Assembly (NCBI RefSeq): GCF_024734405.1
Contig: NZ_CP059556.1
Location: forward strand, 1,736,001-1,800,000
DNA from: Saccharopolyspora gregorii
GTDB taxonomy: Bacteria > Actinomycetota > Actinomycetes > Mycobacteriales > Pseudonocardiaceae
Reading direction: 5' to 3'
Length of the DNA stretch: 64,000 nt
Part shown: positions 42,130 through 49,763 of the stretch, in pieces
Numbering within the stretch: position 1 is the first letter of the stretch
Layout: each line of letters begins with the position of its first letter
Notes under the pieces: generated by a model
Database searches by the model: none
Seen by the model: the letters and a program-made list of their open reading frames with translations, nothing else
What the model was told of the DNA's origin: nothing
Program-made: the position numbers and the translations under genes

Positions 42130-43338
42130 ATGCGAGCCGACGACACCACCTGCCCCGTCACCGGGCACGCCACCGACCCCCTGCCCTTCCCCTTCCCGCT
42201 GCCGACCGCCCTCGAACCCCCGCCGGAATGGCGCCGGTTGCAGCAGGAGTGCCCGGTGGCCCGGGTGCGCACCGTGATCGGGGAGGACGCGCTGCTGCTG
42301 ACCCGCTACGAGGACGTGCGCGCGATCCTCGCCGACCCGCGGTTCACCCGCAGGCCCCTCGACGGCGCCGAGGACGGCTCCTTCCCGAACACCATCGCCC
42401 AGGGCGAGGGGCACCTGCGGTGGCGGCGGCTGCTGAGCCGCTCGTTCACCGTCAAGCGGATGCGCGCCCTGCAACCGCGGATCGCCGGCATCGCCCACGA
42501 GCTGATCGACGAGATGCTCCGGCAGGGAGCCCCCGCCGACCTGCGCACCGCGCTCGGCTTCCCGCTGCCGGTGTACGTGATCTGCGAACTGCTCGGCGTG
42601 CCCGCCGCCGACCGCGCCAAGTTCGCCCACTGGTCCGACCACATGCTCAACCTCACCCGGTACACCGAGGACGAGGTCCGCGCCTCCGGGCAGGAGCTGT
42701 GGAACTACCTGGCCGAGCACGTCCGCGCCAAGCGCGCCGAACCCGGCGACGACCTGCTCTCCGAGCTCACCGCGATCAGCGACGCCGACGACGGCAGGCT
42801 CTCCGAGGCCGAGCTCATCGCCACCGGCCAAGCCCTGCTCATCGCCGGGCACGAGACCACCGCCAACATGATCGGCAAGATGGCCGCGATGCTGCTGTCC
42901 CGCCGGGAGCGCTGGGAGAGCCTGCTCGCCGACCCCGCGCTCGTCGACCCGGCCGTCGAAGAGGTGCTGCGCTTCGACGCGAACCTCGGCAGCACCGGCA
43001 TGCACCGGCACATCACCGAACCCGTCGAGATCGGCGGCACCACCATCGAAGCGGGCAGCACCGTGCTGGCCCTCATGCAGGCGGCCAACCGGGACGAGGA
43101 CGCGTTCACCGACGCCGCCGAGATGGACCTCGCCCGCACCCCGAACCCGCACCTGACCTTCGGCGCCGGACCGCACTCCTGCCTCGGGCAGTCGCTGGCC
43201 CGCGTCGAACTGCGCACCGTGCTCGGCGCGCTGCTGGAACGCGTGCCCGGCTTGGAACTGGCCGTCCCCGCCGACGACCTGCGCCGCCGGGAAGGGCTCC
43301 TGGTCGGCGGGCTCGAAGAAGTCCCGGTGCGGTGGTGA
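42130..43338 (+). CDS. Cytochrome P450 (CYP105/107-like actinobacterial type)
   Basis: A 402-residue soluble P450. I-helix LLIAGHETTANMIGKM (about residue 238) has the acid-alcohol pair. EEVLRF carries the ExxR-equivalent region, and the heme loop FGAGPHSCLGQSLARVEL (about 340-357) contains the axial Cys. It would hydroxylate or epoxidise a small hydrophobic molecule using the neighbouring ferredoxin. The ATG at 42130 has AGAGG upstream. It is followed after 4 bp by a TetR gene and then a second P450, suggesting one inducible unit. The CYP subfamily assignment is only an impression. Confidence 0.92.
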   Translation: MRADDTTCPVTGHATDPLPFPFPLPTALEPPPEWRRLQQECPVARVRTVIGEDALLLTRYEDVRAILADPRFTRRPLDGAEDGSFPNTIAQGEGHLRWRRLLSRSFTVKRMRALQPRIAGIAHELIDEMLRQGAPADLRTALGFPLPVYVICELLGVPAADRAKFAHWSDHMLNLTRYTEDEVRASGQELWNYLAEHVRAKRAEPGDDLLSELTAISDADDGRLSEAELIATGQALLIAGHETTANMIGKMAAMLLSRRERWESLLADPALVDPAVEEVLRFDANLGSTGMHRHITEPVEIGGTTIEAGSTVLALMQAANRDEDAFTDAAEMDLARTPNPHLTFGAGPHSCLGQSLARVELRTVLGALLERVPGLELAVPADDLRRREGLLVGGLEEVPVRW

Positions 43339-43342
43339 GAAG

Positions 43343-44029
43343 ATGACCGCCGTGGACGCTCGACCCGCGCGGAACCGGACCGGCGCGCGCCCCGGTGCCC
43401 GCCGGGAACGCGCCGACGCCACCCGGGCACTGCTGCTGCGCACCGCGGAACGGCTGTTCGCCGAACGCGGGCTCTCCGAGGTGTCCAACCGGCAGATCGT
43501 CGACGCCGCCGGGCAGGCCAACAACTCCGCGCTGGCCTACCACGTCGGCACCCGCGACGACCTGCTGCGCGCCATCAGCGCCTCGCACAGCGAGCCCATC
43601 GTGCGGCACACCGGCGAGATGCTCGCCGCGGCGCGCGGATCCCGCGACCCGCGCGAGCACGTCGCATGCATGGTGCTGCCGTACGTCCGGCACCTGGCGA
43701 GCCTCGGCAACCCCAGCTGGTGCGCCCGGTACACCGCGCAGGTCGCCACCGACCCGGTCGTGCGCAGCGGGCCGATGCACGCGCCCGAGATGGAACCGCT
43801 GCTGGCCGAGGCGAACGCGGCCCTCGCCGAGCACGCCCCCGAACTCCCGCCGGAAGTCGCCGCGATCCGCCGCGACACCGCCCGGCTCGCGGTCCTGCAC
43901 ACCTGCGCCGAGCAGGAGCGCGCGGCCGCGGCCACCGGCATCCCCGCCGACTGGGAACTGGTCGGCACCGCCCTCACCGACGGCCTCACCGGACTGCTGC
44001 TGGCGCCCACCGGCGCCACGCCCCGCTGA
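43343..44029 (+). CDS. TetR family transcriptional regulator
   Basis: A 228-residue TetR protein. RALLLRTAERLFAERGLSEV and SNRQIVDAAGQANNSALAYH form the N-terminal helix-turn-helix; the extended Arg-rich N-terminus precedes it. The C-terminal two thirds is an all-helical ligand-binding and dimerisation domain. It starts 4 bp after the first P450 and precedes the second, so it likely controls the P450/ferredoxin group through the TTTAAG-N12-CTTAAA dyad (inference). The ligand may be the P450 substrate. Confidence 0.9.
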   Translation: MTAVDARPARNRTGARPGARRERADATRALLLRTAERLFAERGLSEVSNRQIVDAAGQANNSALAYHVGTRDDLLRAISASHSEPIVRHTGEMLAAARGSRDPREHVACMVLPYVRHLASLGNPSWCARYTAQVATDPVVRSGPMHAPEMEPLLAEANAALAEHAPELPPEVAAIRRDTARLAVLHTCAEQERAAAATGIPADWELVGTALTDGLTGLLLAPTGATPR

Positions 44030-44093
44030 CCGCCGTCCGCTGACACCTCCCGCCACCACGGGCGCCGCGCGCTGCCCGGGAACAGGACTCCCC

Positions 44094-45365
44094 GTGAACG
44101 ACCAGAACACCGACGCCCCGGCCCGCCCCGGGCTGCGCCGCCCGCTGCCCCCGGAGCTCGTCCAGCGCGGCGACCTCCCGTTCGACCCGCCCGCCGGGCT
44201 CGACCGGCTCCGCGCCGACGGGCCGGTCGCGCCGATCACCCTGCTCAACGGCGCCCGCGCGTGGATGGTCACCGGCTACCGCGAGGCCCGCGAAGCGCTC
44301 GGCGACACCCGGTTCAGCTCCGACCGGTTCCGCCACCGCGACGCGCTGCAGCTCACCCCGGAGGAGGTCGCCGCGGGCGGTTGCCCGCACGCCGCCGCGC
44401 AGGCCCCGGCCAAGCACGGGCTGTTCATCTTCATGGACCCGCCCGAGCACACCCGGCTGCGCCGGATGCTCATCGGCCAGTTCACCGTCCGCCGGATGCG
44501 CGCGCTGGAGGCACGGGTCACCGAACTGGCCGTGGACCTCGTCGAGGGGATGAGGGCGCGCGGGAACAGCGCCGACCTCGTCGCCGACTTCGCGCTGCCG
44601 CTGCCCTCGCTGGTCATCTGCGAGCTGCTCGGCGTCGACTACGCCGACCGCGACCGGTTCCAGCGGGACGCGGCGATCTCGCTGAACATCCAGGCGCCCG
44701 AGCAGGAGCGGACCGCGGCCTCGGGGCGGCTGCGCGAGTTCATGCGCGGCCTCGTCGCGGGCAAGCGCACCGCCCCCGGCGACGACCTGCTGTCCGGGCT
44801 GGTGCACGGCGACGCCGATCCGGCGCTGACCGACGACGAACTCGTCGACATCGCCACCACGCTGCTCACGGCGGGGCACGAGACGACCGCGAACATGCTC
44901 GCCCTCGGCACCTTCGCCCTGCTGGAGCACCCGGAGCAGCTCGCCGCGCTGCGCGCCGACCCGGCGCTGATCGACGGCGCCGTGGAGGAGCTGCTGCGCT
45001 ACCTGTCGGTGCTGCACCTGGGCATCAGCCGGGTCGCCACCGAAGACCTGGAGCTCGGCGGCGTCCGCATCCGCGCGGGCGAGACGATCCTGGTGTCGGT
45101 GCCGGAGGCGAACCGGGACGCCGAGCAGTGGGACGACCCCGGCGAGCTCGACGTCACCCGCGGGCGCGGCGCGCACCTGTCGTTCGGGCACGGCGTCCAC
45201 CAGTGCCTCGGTCAGCAGCTGGCGCGGGTGGAGATGCGCATCGGCTACGCCGAACTGCTCGACCGGCTGCCCGGGCTGCGCCTCGACGTCCCCGCCGCGG
45301 AGGTGCCGCTGCGCACCGACATGGTCATCTACGGGGTGCACCGGCTGCCGATCAGCTGGGACTGA
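44094..45365 (+). CDS. Cytochrome P450 (second)
   Basis: A 423-residue P450. I-helix LLTAGHETTANMLALG, EELLRYLS with the ExxR-like Glu/Arg, and the heme-binding FGHGVHQCLGQQLARVEM are all intact. It shares the overall frame with the upstream P450 but is clearly different, so it is not a recent duplicate. GTG at 44094 has AGGA upstream, 64 bp after the TetR stop. It may act on the same molecule as the first P450. Confidence 0.92.
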   Translation: MNDQNTDAPARPGLRRPLPPELVQRGDLPFDPPAGLDRLRADGPVAPITLLNGARAWMVTGYREAREALGDTRFSSDRFRHRDALQLTPEEVAAGGCPHAAAQAPAKHGLFIFMDPPEHTRLRRMLIGQFTVRRMRALEARVTELAVDLVEGMRARGNSADLVADFALPLPSLVICELLGVDYADRDRFQRDAAISLNIQAPEQERTAASGRLREFMRGLVAGKRTAPGDDLLSGLVHGDADPALTDDELVDIATTLLTAGHETTANMLALGTFALLEHPEQLAALRADPALIDGAVEELLRYLSVLHLGISRVATEDLELGGVRIRAGETILVSVPEANRDAEQWDDPGELDVTRGRGAHLSFGHGVHQCLGQQLARVEMRIGYAELLDRLPGLRLDVPAAEVPLRTDMVIYGVHRLPISWD

Positions 45366-45371
45366 TGTGCG

Positions 45372-45388
45372 GCGGGCCACGCGCCCGC
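45372..45388. terminator. Short hairpin between convergent genes
   Basis: GCGGGC (45372-45377) and GCCCGC (45383-45388) with a 5-nt loop in the 29-bp gap between the second P450 (+) and the cyclodeaminase gene (-). Weak but well placed. Confidence 0.4.
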
Positions 45389-45394
45389 GGTGGC

Positions 45395-45937
45395 TCAGGA
45401 CAGGTGGCGGGCCGCGCCTGCGGCGTGCGCGTCGGCCTCGTCGGCGGGGGCGAGGTCGGCGCCCGCGGCCGCGAGGTCGATGCGCACCAGCGCCGCGGCA
45501 CCGCGCGCGGCCCCGGCGGCCAGCGCGGCGGCGGTGAGCGCGTCGCCGCGCAGCGCCGGTGCCGCCTCCGCCGCCACCTCGCCCGCCAGCGCCGCGACCT
45601 CGGCGGCGAGTTCGGCGAGCCGGGCGGGCGGACCGGCCGCGCCCGCCAGCGCCTCGGCGAGCGCCGCCGCCCGTCCCGGGTCGCCCGCCGACCGGCGCTG
45701 CGCCGCCAGCACGTCCTGGTAGGCGTCCGAATCGGCCCGCGCCAGCTCCACGGCCCGCTGCCGCAGCGCCTCGGCCCGCGAGGCCCGCGACGCGTCCCGC
45801 CGCAGCCGCGCGCACATCGCCAGCAGCCCGGCCGCCGCCGCCGTGGTCACCGCGCCGACCACCCCGCCGGTGGCGGACGGCGTCGGCGCGGCCACCTCGT
45901 CCAGGAACTCCCGCACGCTCGCGTCGAGATCGGTCAA
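45395..45937 (-). CDS. Cyclodeaminase/cyclohydrolase family protein (FchA-like)
   Basis: A 180-residue helical protein of the formiminotransferase-cyclodeaminase C-domain/FchA family. VREFLDEVAAPTPSATGGVVGAV is the conserved N-terminal stretch (APTPSATGG: GGG-type folate loop). It would convert 5,10-methenyl-THF to 10-formyl-THF (FchA) or deaminate formimino-THF; next to fhs the first is more likely. The start is TTG at 45937 because it overlaps the fhs stop (TTGA) and has GGGG 5 nt upstream. It is the last gene of the C1 operon. Its very high Ala content (long poly-Ala helices) is notable. Confidence 0.8.
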   Translation of the reverse strand: MTDLDASVREFLDEVAAPTPSATGGVVGAVTTAAAAGLLAMCARLRRDASRASRAEALRQRAVELARADSDAYQDVLAAQRRSAGDPGRAAALAEALAGAAGPPARLAELAAEVAALAGEVAAEAAPALRGDALTAAALAAGAARGAAALVRIDLAAAGADLAPADEADAHAAGAARHLS

Positions 45938-47631
45938 CTCAACCCCACGACCCGGCCGTGCTCGTCGATGTCGATCCGCTCCGCCGCCGGGTGCGAGCCC
46001 AGGCCGGGCATCGTGCGCACGTCCCCGCAGATCGGGTACACGAACCCGGCGCCCACCGAGGCCCGCACCTCCCGCACCGGCAACGTCCAGCCCGTCGGGG
46101 CGCCCAGCAGCTTCGGGTCCGAGCTCAGCGACAGGTGCGTCTTCGCGATGCACACCGGCAGCGAACCGAACCCGCTCGCCTCGTAGTCCCGCAGCGACCG
46201 CTCCGCCGCGGGCGCGTACGACACGCCGTCGGCGCCGTACACCCGCCGTGCCACCGTCTCGATCTTCGTGCGGAGGTCGGCGGAATCCGGGTACAGCAGC
46301 CGGAACCGGTTCGGTTCCGCGGCCGCCTCGACCACGGCCTCCGCCAGGTCCTTCGCGCCCTTGCCGCCGTCGAGGAAGTGGCTGCTCACCGCGACCCGCG
46401 CGCCCGCCGCCTCCGCCACCTCGCGGATCGCGGCGTGCTCCGACGGGTGGTCGGTGGGGAACGCGTTCACCGCCACCACCGGCGACACCCCGTGCAGCCG
46501 GATGTTCTCGATCTGCTTGCGCAGGTTGTCCGCGCCTGCGCGCACGTCGTCCGGGTTCTCCGCCAGCAGCTCCGGCGGCAGCGGCCTGCCCGCCACGATC
46601 TTGTGGTTGCCGGAGTGCGCCTTCAGCGCCCGCACCGTCGCCACCAGCACCGCGGCGTCCGGGCGCAGCCCCGAGCTGCGGCACTTGATGTTGAAGAACC
46701 GCTCGGCGCCCATGTCCGCGCCGAACCCGGCCTCGGTCACCACGTAGTCCGCGCAGCGCGCCGCGATCCGGTCGGCCACCACCGAGGAGTTGCCGTGCGC
46801 GATGTTGCCGAACGGGCCCGCGTGCACGAACACCGGAGTGTTCTCCGTGGTCTGCATCAGGTTCGGCTTGATCGCCTCCCGCATCAGCACGGTCATCGCC
46901 CCCGCCGCGCGCAGCTGCTCCGCGCTGACCGGGGTGCCGTCGCCGGTGTACCCGACGACGATGCGGCCGAGCCTGCGCCGCATGTCGTGCAGCGAGTCCG
47001 ACAGCGCCAGCACCGCCATCACCTCGCTGGCCGCGGTGATGTCGAAACCGGTCTGCCGCGGCGTGCCGTCGGAGGCGCCGCCGAGTCCGGTCACGATGGA
47101 GCGCAGGTCCCGGTCGTTGACGTCGAGCACCCGCCGCCAGGTGATCCGGTTCGGGTCCAGGCCCAGCCCGTTGCCCTGGTGCAGGTGGTTGTCCACCATC
47201 GCCGACAGCAGGTCGTGCGCCGCGGTCACCGCGTGCACGTCCCCGGTCAGGTGCAGGTTCAGCGCCTCCATCGGCACCACCTGGCTGTAGCCGCCGCCCG
47301 CGGCACCGCCCTTGATGCCGAAGGTCGGGCCCATCGAAGGCTGCCGGATCGCGACCGCCGAGCGGTGCCCCAGCTGCTTCAGGCCCTGGCCGAGGCCGAC
47401 GGTCGTGGTGGTCTTGCCCTCGCCGAGCGGGGTCGGCGTCACCGCGGACACCAGCACGTACTTGGCGCGCGGCCGGTCGGCGAACTCCTCGACGGCGTCC
47501 AGGGACACCTTCGCCACCTGCCTGCCGTACGGCTCCAGCAGGTGCGGGCCGATGCCGAGCTGCGCGGCCACCTCCTCGATCGGGCGCAACGCGGTGGCCC
47601 GGGAGATGTCCAGATCGGACGGGATGCTCAT
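45934..47631 (-). CDS. fhs: Formate--tetrahydrofolate ligase
   Basis: A 565-residue formyl-THF synthetase, interconverting formate + THF + ATP and 10-formyl-THF. TPLGEGKTTTTVGLGQGL near residue 65 is the P-loop signature and MGPTFGIKGGAAGGGYSQV the folate/ATP region. Length is typical (about 555-560). In a catabolic operon it could run toward formate with ATP gain. The ATG at 47631 has AGGAGG 7 nt upstream and overlaps the MTHFR stop (ATGA). Confidence 0.96.
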   Translation of the reverse strand: MSIPSDLDISRATALRPIEEVAAQLGIGPHLLEPYGRQVAKVSLDAVEEFADRPRAKYVLVSAVTPTPLGEGKTTTTVGLGQGLKQLGHRSAVAIRQPSMGPTFGIKGGAAGGGYSQVVPMEALNLHLTGDVHAVTAAHDLLSAMVDNHLHQGNGLGLDPNRITWRRVLDVNDRDLRSIVTGLGGASDGTPRQTGFDITAASEVMAVLALSDSLHDMRRRLGRIVVGYTGDGTPVSAEQLRAAGAMTVLMREAIKPNLMQTTENTPVFVHAGPFGNIAHGNSSVVADRIAARCADYVVTEAGFGADMGAERFFNIKCRSSGLRPDAAVLVATVRALKAHSGNHKIVAGRPLPPELLAENPDDVRAGADNLRKQIENIRLHGVSPVVAVNAFPTDHPSEHAAIREVAEAAGARVAVSSHFLDGGKGAKDLAEAVVEAAAEPNRFRLLYPDSADLRTKIETVARRVYGADGVSYAPAAERSLRDYEASGFGSLPVCIAKTHLSLSSDPKLLGAPTGWTLPVREVRASVGAGFVYPICGDVRTMPGLGSHPAAERIDIDEHGRVVGLS

Positions 47632-48470
47632 GCGGGGACCTCCTGGAGCCGGGCCACGGCGTCGTCGCGCCACCGAGCGGTCCGGCCGATCTCGTCGAAC
47701 GTGAACAGGTGCCACCCGGCGATGCCCGGGGCGGGCTCGTCCAGGTGCGCCGACAGGCCGTCGACCAGCGCGTCCGGGGTGTACGGCACGAGCAGCCGGG
47801 TCACCACGCCGTGCTGCTTGCGCAGGAACCGCAGCGATTCGCCGAGCCCGATCTTCATCGACACCCGCAGCAGCTTCGTCACGTCCACCGCCCCGGGCAG
47901 CCCCACGTGCACCGGCAGCAGCACGCCGCGGTCGCGCAGCTCACCGAGCCAGCGGGCGATCCGCTGCGGGTCGTAGCAGATCTGCGAGACCGCGTAGTCG
48001 GCGTGCGGCGCCTTCGCCGCCAAAGCCCCGATCGTGACCGCGTCGGTGAGGAACGCGTGCCGTTCCGGGTAGGCGGTGATGCCGACCCGGCCGGGCCGCC
48101 GCCCCAGGTCCTCGATCGCCCGCAGCAGCGCGAGCGCGTCCGGGAATTCCCCGGCGGGCTCGGGGGAATCGCCGCCGACGACGAAGATCTCGTCGCTGCC
48201 CAGTGCCGCCGCCCGGTCGAGCAGCGCGGCGAGGCGGGCCCGGTCCGGGATGGACCGGGCCGCCAGGTGCGGCACCGCGTGCAGCCCCGCCGCCGCCAAC
48301 CGCTCGGCCGTGTCCAGCGTCGCCTCGGGCCCTTTGGCGGGGGAGGCGGTGACGGTGACGGTGCTGCCCGCGGGCAGCACCCGCGCCCGCTCGGCGGCTC
48401 CGCGCACCGGCAGCACTTCGAACCTGCTGCGGAGCAACGTCTCCCGCAGCCGCTGCGTGCTGGTGTCCAT
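47628..48470 (-). CDS. Methylenetetrahydrofolate reductase family protein
   Basis: A 280-residue (beta/alpha)8 protein of the MetF/MTHFR family, somewhat short. TVTVTASPAKGPEATLDTAE near residue 38 holds the region with the catalytic Glu/Asp, IFVVGGDSPEP near 95 is the FAD-binding Asp-bearing loop and FLTDAV/YAVSQICYD near 160 continues it. It interconverts 5-methyl- and 5,10-methylene-THF. In this operon it probably oxidises 5-methyl-THF formed by the DmdA-like demethylase (inference). It lies 19 bp after that gene and overlaps fhs. Confidence 0.88.
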   Translation of the reverse strand: MDTSTQRLRETLLRSRFEVLPVRGAAERARVLPAGSTVTVTASPAKGPEATLDTAERLAAAGLHAVPHLAARSIPDRARLAALLDRAAALGSDEIFVVGGDSPEPAGEFPDALALLRAIEDLGRRPGRVGITAYPERHAFLTDAVTIGALAAKAPHADYAVSQICYDPQRIARWLGELRDRGVLLPVHVGLPGAVDVTKLLRVSMKIGLGESLRFLRKQHGVVTRLLVPYTPDALVDGLSAHLDEPAPGIAGWHLFTFDEIGRTARWRDDAVARLQEVPA

Positions 48471-48489
48471 CAGCTCGACCTCCGCCCGG

Positions 48490-49689
48490 TCACGCCGTCG
48501 CCGTGCGCTCGAAGCGCTTCGGGATCTCCTTGTTCGGGTCGTGGAACGGCTTCTCCACCACCAGCGCCTCCTGCGGGCCGTGCTGGGTGTGCACCACCAG
48601 TTCCGTGCCCGGCTCCTGGTAGGCGACCGGCACCATCGCGAACCCGATGTTGGCGTCCAGCCGCGGCGAGCGGCAGGCGGAGGTGACCTCGCCGATGCGC
48701 AGCCCGTGCGGGTCGTGCACGTCGAACGGTTCGATCATGCTGCCGTCGTTGAACGAACCGACGCCCGGCCCGCCGATGCGCACCCCGACGAGCTTGCGCG
48801 CCACCCCTTCCTCCTTGATGCGGGTCAACGCGTCCTTGCCGATGAAGTCGGCCTCCTGCGCCAGGTCCACCATCCACGTCTTCTCGAAGCCGTAGCCCGC
48901 CTCGAACGGGTTCGTCTCGTAGGTGATGTCGCAGCCCCAGGACAGGATTCCGGCCTCGATGCGGCGGATGTGGCACGGTCCGATCACCTGCATGCCGTGC
49001 GGGCGACCGGCCTCCCAGATCGTCTCCCACAGCTTCACGCCGTCCCGGGTGGCGTCGTGCAGGTAGATCTCGTAGCCGAGCTCCGCGGTGTAGCCGGTGC
49101 GGGAGACCACCACCCGCATCCCGTTCAGCTCGCGGTCCACCGCGTAGTAGTAGGGAACGTCCAAGATGGACTCGCCGAACAGGTCCACCATCACGTCCCG
49201 CGACTTCGGCCCCTGCACCTGCACCGGGCCCACGTCCGGTTCGCGGATCCGCACGTCCATGCCGAGGTTCTGCGCCAGGCCCTTCGCCCACAGCAGCACG
49301 TCGCTGTCGGCCAGGGACAGCCAGAAGTGGTTCTCGCCCAGCCGCAGCAGCACCGGATCGTTGATGATGCCGCCGTCCGCGGCGGTGACGAACACGTACT
49401 TGCACTGGCCGACCTTGCACTTGGTCAGGTCGCGCGGCACCAGCATGTTGGTGAACTCGAAGGCGTCCGGTCCGGTGATCTCCACCTGCCGCTCCACGCC
49501 GACGTCCCACAGCGTCACGCCCTCCAGCAGCGCCCAGTACTCGGCGATCGGGTCGCCGTAGTGGCGCGGGTGGTAGGTGTGGTTGTAGACGCTGTAGAGG
49601 CTCACCCCGTGCTGCCGGGAGGCGTGGAAGAACGGCGACTTGCGCAGCCTGGAGTACTGCAGGATTCCCGGGTTCGGATTCACGGTCAT
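48490..49689 (-). CDS. GcvT-family THF-dependent demethylase (DmdA-like)
   Basis: A 399-residue GcvT/DmdA-superfamily protein, predicted to move a one-carbon group from a methylated substrate to THF. SRLRKSPFFHASRQHGVSLY at the N-terminus, LWDVGVERQVEITGPDAFEF, GGIINDPVLLRL, SLADSDVLLWAKGLAQ and VQVQGPKSRDVM resemble my recollection of marine DMSP demethylase DmdA more than glycine-cleavage GcvT. DmdA yields 5-methyl-THF, and an MTHFR gene follows directly, which fits. The substrate may instead be glycine betaine, given the dimethylglycine oxidase next door. The ATG at 49689 has AAGGAG 8 nt upstream. Confidence 0.85.
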   Translation of the reverse strand: MTVNPNPGILQYSRLRKSPFFHASRQHGVSLYSVYNHTYHPRHYGDPIAEYWALLEGVTLWDVGVERQVEITGPDAFEFTNMLVPRDLTKCKVGQCKYVFVTAADGGIINDPVLLRLGENHFWLSLADSDVLLWAKGLAQNLGMDVRIREPDVGPVQVQGPKSRDVMVDLFGESILDVPYYYAVDRELNGMRVVVSRTGYTAELGYEIYLHDATRDGVKLWETIWEAGRPHGMQVIGPCHIRRIEAGILSWGCDITYETNPFEAGYGFEKTWMVDLAQEADFIGKDALTRIKEEGVARKLVGVRIGGPGVGSFNDGSMIEPFDVHDPHGLRIGEVTSACRSPRLDANIGFAMVPVAYQEPGTELVVHTQHGPQEALVVEKPFHDPNKEIPKRFERTATA

Positions 49690-49763
49690 GAGCGGCGCTC
49701 CTTCTCGGTGGGTGGTGTCGAACGGCCCGGGCGGTGGCCCGGGTCGCGTCGTGCGGGTGGTGC

